Assembly: GCA_018262455.1 (NCBI GenBank)
Contig: JAGSPR010000138.1
Span: forward strand, 1-14,142
Origin: Deltaproteobacteria bacterium
Lineage (GTDB): Bacteria > Myxococcota > Polyangia > Haliangiales > Haliangiaceae
Length of the DNA: 14,142 nucleotides
Direction of reading: 5' to 3'
Shown: piece after piece, positions 9,467 through 14,142 of the stretch
Layout of the letters: each line of letters starts with the position of its first letter
Numbering within the stretch: the stretch's first letter is position 1
Program-made: the position numbers and the translations under genes
Notes under the pieces: generated by a model
The model's database searches: none
Told to the model about the DNA's origin: nothing
Seen by the model: only the letters and a program-made list of their open reading frames with translations

Positions 9467-9472
9467 CTCGAG

Positions 9473-11035
<1,563 letters not shown>

Positions 11036-11086
11036 ACCGCCCCCACGAGATCCGGCCGGTGTTGCGCGCGCCGCATCGGTTGGGGC

Positions 11087-11115
11087 TTGAGGCACGCGAG
11101 CCCGGATGCCATGGT
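11087..11115 (+). promoter_or_regulatory. Putative promoter of the aldehyde dehydrogenase gene
   Basis: TTGAGG (11087-11092), a 17-nt spacer, then CATGGT (11110-11115), with 6 nt to the ATG at 11122. This is the same geometry as at the kinase gene. It supports ATG 11122 rather than the upstream GTG at 11059 and suggests a leaderless transcript. The -10 is weak. Confidence 0.4.
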
Positions 11116-11121
11116 GCGGCC

Positions 11122-12642
11122 ATGGCGACTGCTTCGACCACCGCGAACCCCGACCGTCTGTCGAGCTTCAACCCGGCCACCGATGAGCTGATCGGGAGCG
11201 TGCCGATCCACACCGCGGCCGAGGTCGATGCCGCCGTGGCGCGTGCTCGCGTCGCAGCGCAGAGCTGGTCGACGCGCTCGTTCGCGGCGCGTGCCGAGGA
11301 GCTGACCACGTTCCGCAAGGCACTCGCGGCGCAGGCCGACGAGATCGCCGATCTGCTGCATCGCGAGAACGGCAAGCCCGAGCTCGAGGCACTGGTCGAG
11401 GTGATGATGGCGCTCGGCCACCTCCAGCACGGCGCAGCGCGCGCCGAAGCCGCGCTGGCACCCCGTCGCGTGTCGTCCGGCATGCTCGCGAACTTCCGCG
11501 CCACGATCAGCTATCACCCGCTCGGCGTCGTCGGCGTGATCGGCCCGTGGAACTACCCGCTGTACACCCCGATGGGCTCGATCGCGTACGCGCTCGCCGC
11601 GGGCAACGCCGTCGTGTGGAAGCCGAGCGAGCTGACTCCGCTGCTCGCGGTCAAGGTCGCCGAGATCGCCGCGAAGGCGTTCGCGCTGCCCGATCTGCTC
11701 CAGGTCGTGACCGGGGCCGGTGCGACCGGCGCCGCGCTCGCGAGGTCCCGCGTCGACAAGATCGCGTTCACGGGCTCCGCCGCCACCGGCAAGCGCGTGA
11801 TGATGGCGGCCGCCGAGAGGCTCACCCCGGTGCTGCTCGAGCTCGGCGGTAAAGATCCGATGATCGTCGCCGACGACGCGGACATCGAAAAGGCCGCCGA
11901 GGCTTGCGTCTATGGCGCGCTGACCAACGCCGGCCAGGCGTGCATCTCGGTCGAACGTGTCTACGTCGCCGACGCGGTGCACGACCGGTTCGTCGACGAG
12001 GTCATCAAGAACGTCCGCACGCTCAAGACCGGTGGCGACGATGGCCACCTCGGCGCGATGACGAGCCCTGCCCAGGTCGCGATCGTGAGGGACCACCTCG
12101 ACGATGCGATCGCCAAGGGAGCCAAGGTCCACACCGGTGGACCCGGCGCGATCAGCGGCAACTACATCCAGCCAACCGTGCTCACCAACGTCTCACACTC
12201 GATGAAGATCATGTCCGACGAGACGTTCGGGCCGGTCATCCCGATCCAGCGCGTTGGCTCGGTCGACGAGGCGGTGAAGCTCGCGAACGACAGCCCGTTC
12301 GGCCTCGGTTCGTCGGTGTTCGGCAAGTCCGCGCGCTCGATCGGTGAGCGTCTGCGCGCCGGCATGACGTCGGTCAACTCCGTGATGGGCTTCGCCGGGA
12401 TCCCGAGTCTGCCGTTCGGCGGGGTCGGCGATTCCGGGTTCGGTCGCATCCACGGCGATGAAGGCATCCGCGAGTTCACGCGCATCAAGTCGACGGCGGA
12501 GCAGGTGATGTCGATCCCTCTCAACATGATGACGTTCCGTCAGCCGAAGGACATGCCCAAGCGCATCCGGGGGATGATCAAGCAGCTCTACGGCGACGGC
12601 ATGATCTCGAAGGCGCGCGACTTCTTCGGCAAGCTTCGCTGA
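11122..12642 (+). CDS. NAD(P)-dependent aldehyde dehydrogenase
   Basis: A 506-residue aldehyde dehydrogenase, oxidising an aldehyde to the acid. Motifs in order: GPWNYPLYTP (141-150, oxyanion Asn144), VVWKPSE (164-170, Lys167 for the cofactor), FTGSAATGK (216-224), LELGGKDP (239-246, general base Glu240), NAGQACISVERV (269-280, nucleophile Cys274), ETFGPV (367-372) and PFGGVGDSGFGR (431-442). The SVERV context and long YHPLGVVGVIGPWNYP block resemble the diapolycopene-dialdehyde dehydrogenase-like branch, so a long apolar aldehyde is possible but not shown. The last 35 residues form a basic, amphipathic-looking tail beyond the family core, which might touch membranes. The frame is open from GTG 11059, but the added 21 residues look non-native and the fold starts after ATG 11122. 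It lies 86 bp after the kinase, with its own promoter-like elements. Family certain; substrate unknown. Confidence 0.92.
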   Translation: MATASTTANPDRLSSFNPATDELIGSVPIHTAAEVDAAVARARVAAQSWSTRSFAARAEELTTFRKALAAQADEIADLLHRENGKPELEALVEVMMALGHLQHGAARAEAALAPRRVSSGMLANFRATISYHPLGVVGVIGPWNYPLYTPMGSIAYALAAGNAVVWKPSELTPLLAVKVAEIAAKAFALPDLLQVVTGAGATGAALARSRVDKIAFTGSAATGKRVMMAAAERLTPVLLELGGKDPMIVADDADIEKAAEACVYGALTNAGQACISVERVYVADAVHDRFVDEVIKNVRTLKTGGDDGHLGAMTSPAQVAIVRDHLDDAIAKGAKVHTGGPGAISGNYIQPTVLTNVSHSMKIMSDETFGPVIPIQRVGSVDEAVKLANDSPFGLGSSVFGKSARSIGERLRAGMTSVNSVMGFAGIPSLPFGGVGDSGFGRIHGDEGIREFTRIKSTAEQVMSIPLNMMTFRQPKDMPKRIRGMIKQLYGDGMISKARDFFGKLR

Positions 12643-12647
12643 CCGGG

Positions 12648-12661
12648 GTCAGGCCTCTGAC
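12648..12661 (+). terminator. Small hairpin after the aldehyde dehydrogenase gene
   Basis: GTCAG-GCCT-CTGAC forms a 5-bp stem with a 4-nt loop beginning 5 nt after the stop codon. It runs directly into the hexamer array and has no T-tract. Weak terminator candidate. Confidence 0.25.
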
Positions 12662-12790
12662 GTCGACCTTGACCTCGACGCCGACATCAACCTTGACCTT
12701 GACCTCGACGTCGACCTTGACCTTGACCGCAAGCGTTGAGGTTGACGGCGACGTAGACGTCGACTCCATCGTCGACCTTGCACCTTGACC
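12659..12790. repeat. Degenerate GACNNY hexanucleotide array between convergent genes
   Basis: From 12659 to 12730 the plus strand reads as twelve consecutive hexamers, eleven beginning GAC and one AAC: mainly GACCTT, GACCTC and GACGTC. The part from about 12731 to 12790 continues less regularly and contains copies in the opposite orientation (GAGGTTGACG, GACGTCGAC), so the two halves can partly base-pair. On the minus strand the period-6 pattern would read as alternating Val-Asp/Val-Lys/Val-Glu, but no gene with a start and domain uses it. It fills the 189-bp gap between the aldehyde dehydrogenase and endopeptidase genes. Function unknown; slipped-strand expansion or a structured 3' region are possibilities. 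Confidence 0.75.
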
Positions 12791-12809
12791 GGACCCAGGG
12801 ATCTCCGTC

Positions 12810-12833
12810 GAGCTCGACCTCGACCTCGAGCTC
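12810..12833 (-). terminator. Hairpin at the 3' end of the endopeptidase gene
   Basis: Perfect 8-bp inverted repeat GAGCTCGA / TCGAGCTC with an 8-nt loop, overlapping the last bases of the minus-strand stop codon. There is no T-run after it. The position suits a terminator or mRNA-stabilising hairpin; the GAC/CTC composition suggests it derives from the neighbouring array. Confidence 0.4.
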
Positions 12834-13605
12834 AGCTGCAGCCGCGATCGGCCTTCGCGCAGCGAAACCGGACGTGGATGTGGTGCGCGTGGTTGCGGTA
12901 GTGATGGACGAGGGCCGCCCCGCTGTCGCGTCCATTCGCGTACTGGAAGATGCGCTCGAGCCGCTTGTCGCTGACGCCGTGATCCTTCGCCCACCGGAAG
13001 AGGATCCCCTGGACCTCGTAGTCGAGGAAGATCACCTGGGCGCCGCCGTCGTCGCCGACCGTGCCTGCGAGCTTCGAGATCAGCGTCCAGGTCGCTGCGC
13101 AGTCGAGGTTTGACTCGGTCGCGTTGATGAACGTGTTCGGGTATCCAGCTGGCTGCTTCTTGTAGAACAGCCCGATGTCGATGTCGCGACCCGACTGGTG
13201 CGAGTGGTGGTCGCTGACCTGGCCGCCGTGCTCGGCGGAGATGTCGCCGATCGAGAGCACGTGCACCTTCGGGTAGAGCTCGAAGGTCTCCGAGATCGCG
13301 CGGCGAACGTACTCGACCGTGGTGCGGGTGCCAAAGGCACGGTAGGGCCGGCGGATGAAGACGCGCTCCCCGACCTTGAGCTGGGTCGCGCCCCGGAGGG
13401 TACCGGCCCACGGCAGCCCGAACGACTGGGCGCGGTCCTTGGCGGTCCGTTGCTGGTTCTCGCGGACGGCGACAGTCGTCGATCGTGGTGCCTGGCGATC
13501 GCGGCTGCCCAGGCGCGACTGGGATTTGCGGCCGCGGGCGTCGCTGGTCGACGACACGAGCAGGAAGGTCGAGCAGACGACGGCGACGAGGAAGAACGGG
13601 CGCAT
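12832..13605 (-). CDS. MepA-like (M74) penicillin-insensitive murein endopeptidase
   Basis: A 257-residue exported zinc peptidase of the MepA type, which cuts peptide cross-links in peptidoglycan. Residues 1-24 (MRPFFLVAVVC..., Ala-rich end) form a signal peptide. The metal site is recognisable: SHQSGRDIDIG (135-145), with His136 and Asp143 at the spacing of the MepA ligands, and HAHHIHVRF (239-247), with His244 as the third ligand. The preceding VHVLSIGDISAEHGG block (114-128) is also typical. Residues 25-60 are a basic, low-complexity linker. The frame is open up to 13854, but the ATG at 13605 starts the signal peptide and has AGGAG 11 nt upstream (13621-13617), so the longer form is rejected. 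This is the second cell-wall peptidase gene in 5 kb, after the M23 gene. The array and a hairpin follow its stop. Confidence 0.88.
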   Translation of the reverse strand: MRPFFLVAVVCSTFLLVSSTSDARGRKSQSRLGSRDRQAPRSTTVAVRENQQRTAKDRAQSFGLPWAGTLRGATQLKVGERVFIRRPYRAFGTRTTVEYVRRAISETFELYPKVHVLSIGDISAEHGGQVSDHHSHQSGRDIDIGLFYKKQPAGYPNTFINATESNLDCAATWTLISKLAGTVGDDGGAQVIFLDYEVQGILFRWAKDHGVSDKRLERIFQYANGRDSGAALVHHYRNHAHHIHVRFRCAKADRGCS

Positions 13606-13616
13606 GTTGGATCGGG

Positions 13617-13621
13617 CTCCT
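13617..13621 (-). promoter_or_regulatory. Ribosome binding site of the M74 endopeptidase
   Basis: AGGAG on the minus strand, 11 nt before the ATG at 13605. The spacing is a little long, but it supports the internal ATG over the longer open frame. Confidence 0.45.
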
Positions 13622-13715
13622 GGCAACGCGGCGTGACGAGCTTGGATCCACATCCTGAGCGGGCGGCCGACGCTACGCCAGTTTCCGGATCGCTGCACGG
13701 GTGCGCAGCTCGTGA

Positions 13716-14142
13716 TTACCGATGCGCGACCCGGGCACGACAGCGCTCCGCGAGGAGCTTGCCGATCGGGGTGAGGTCGTCCTGCAAGGTCCTGGCGAAA
13801 TCCTTGCGGGTCAGCGTTCGCCCGGCGAGCACGAGGTTGCGCAGATCGCCGCACGCGCGATGCGCGTCGACCAGCGACGAGACCCCGCCGTTGTAGACCC
13901 GCGTCTCCGTGAGCGAGGCGTTGTTCGGACGGCGCCGGATCCGCAGGTCCTCGACGAGCTCGTCGATGATCTTCGCCTTCTGAGCGAGCTTGGCGTCACG
14001 TGACTGGTGCGAGTCGTAGAGCTTCTTGAGCTGGTTGTAGGCGTCGAGCATCCTCGACGTCCTCGCCAGGTGCAGGGCCTGGCCCAGGGTCCACGCGAGC
14101 TCCTCGGGCGAGCCGCGACCGAAGCGATCGACGATCCAGTGA
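13716..14142 (-). CDS. Unrecognised helical protein (5' end beyond window)
   Basis: The frame ends in TAA at 13716-13718 and is open to the right edge, so at least 141 C-terminal residues are visible and the start lies outside; the internal Met at 14051 is probably not the start, because the residues before it (WIVDRFGRGSPEELAWTLGQAL) look like real protein. The sequence is mostly charged and helical, with a segment KLAQKAKIIDELVEDLRIRRR that could be a coiled coil. No signal peptide, membrane segment or catalytic motif is visible and I do not recognise the family. It lies 110 bp upstream of the M74 endopeptidase on the same strand; co-transcription is possible but not indicated by overlap. 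Confidence 0.6.
   Translation of the reverse strand, partial: HWIVDRFGRGSPEELAWTLGQALHLARTSRMLDAYNQLKKLYDSHQSRDAKLAQKAKIIDELVEDLRIRRRPNNASLTETRVYNGGVSSLVDAHRACGDLRNLVLAGRTLTRKDFARTLQDDLTPIGKLLAERCRARVAHR

Noticed and set aside
11059..11121. GTG start of the aldehyde dehydrogenase, 21 codons upstream
   Set aside because: The extra residues lack family similarity and would cover the promoter-like elements; ATG 11122 fits the family's N-terminus.
12659..12790. CRISPR array or tRNA in the repeat region
   Set aside because: Units are contiguous 6-mers with no unique spacers and no cloverleaf; it is a simple-sequence array.
12578..13651. 357-codon minus-strand frame ending in Val-Asp/Val-Lys repeats from the hexamer array
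   Set aside because: Out of frame with the M74 peptidase whose metal motifs are intact; the repeat tail is a consequence of the period-6 DNA.
13606..13854. N-terminal extension of the M74 peptidase to 13854
   Set aside because: It would overlap the 3' end of the upstream gene and bury the signal peptide; ATG 13605 has an AGGAG and starts that signal peptide.

Overview
The window is strongly GC-rich, with most third codon positions G or C, and it is densely packed with chromosomal genes. Several features point to a myxobacterium-like member of the Myxococcota: a Hanks-type kinase with a myxobacterial-style glycine loop and an HRDVSPANI catalytic loop, a MshEN-like/receiver/TPR regulator, a pair of AGPS-like flavoproteins, and a 6-bp-periodic intergenic array. 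This assignment is inference from gene content and composition; there is no rRNA or other marker gene here. I see no tRNA, rRNA, insertion sequence, prophage or CRISPR array.

Layout from left to right. (1) A regulator cut by the left edge (plus strand) converges on (2,3) a minus-strand pair of FAD-linked oxidases whose reading frames overlap by 4 bp. The upstream member looks like a complete alkyl-DHAP-synthase-type enzyme; the downstream member is shorter and has lost the key residues. (4) A 3-hydroxyacyl-CoA dehydrogenase is divergent from that pair. It converges on (5,6) a minus-strand M23 peptidase and large RND/MMPL exporter separated by 29 bp. (7) A small four-helix membrane protein, (8) a Ser/Thr kinase with a C-terminal membrane anchor and (9) an aldehyde dehydrogenase follow on the plus strand. 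(10) A GACNNY hexamer array separates the aldehyde dehydrogenase from (11) a minus-strand MepA-like (M74) murein endopeptidase and (12) an unrecognised helical protein cut by the right edge.

Two themes recur. The first is lipid chemistry and transport: the AGPS-like pair, the hydroxyacyl-CoA dehydrogenase, the MMPL exporter and the aldehyde dehydrogenase. The second is envelope remodelling and signalling: M23, M74, the small membrane protein, the kinase and the receiver protein. Nothing in the sequence proves that these act as one pathway, and most of the window looks like ordinary myxobacterial chromosome. The points most worth a second look are the translationally coupled, apparently degenerate AGPS-like partner, the operator-like dyad over a consensus -35 at the kinase gene, promoter-like elements that predict leaderless or near-leaderless mRNAs for several genes, the asymmetric Asp/Tyr pairs of the MMPL protein, and the hexamer array.
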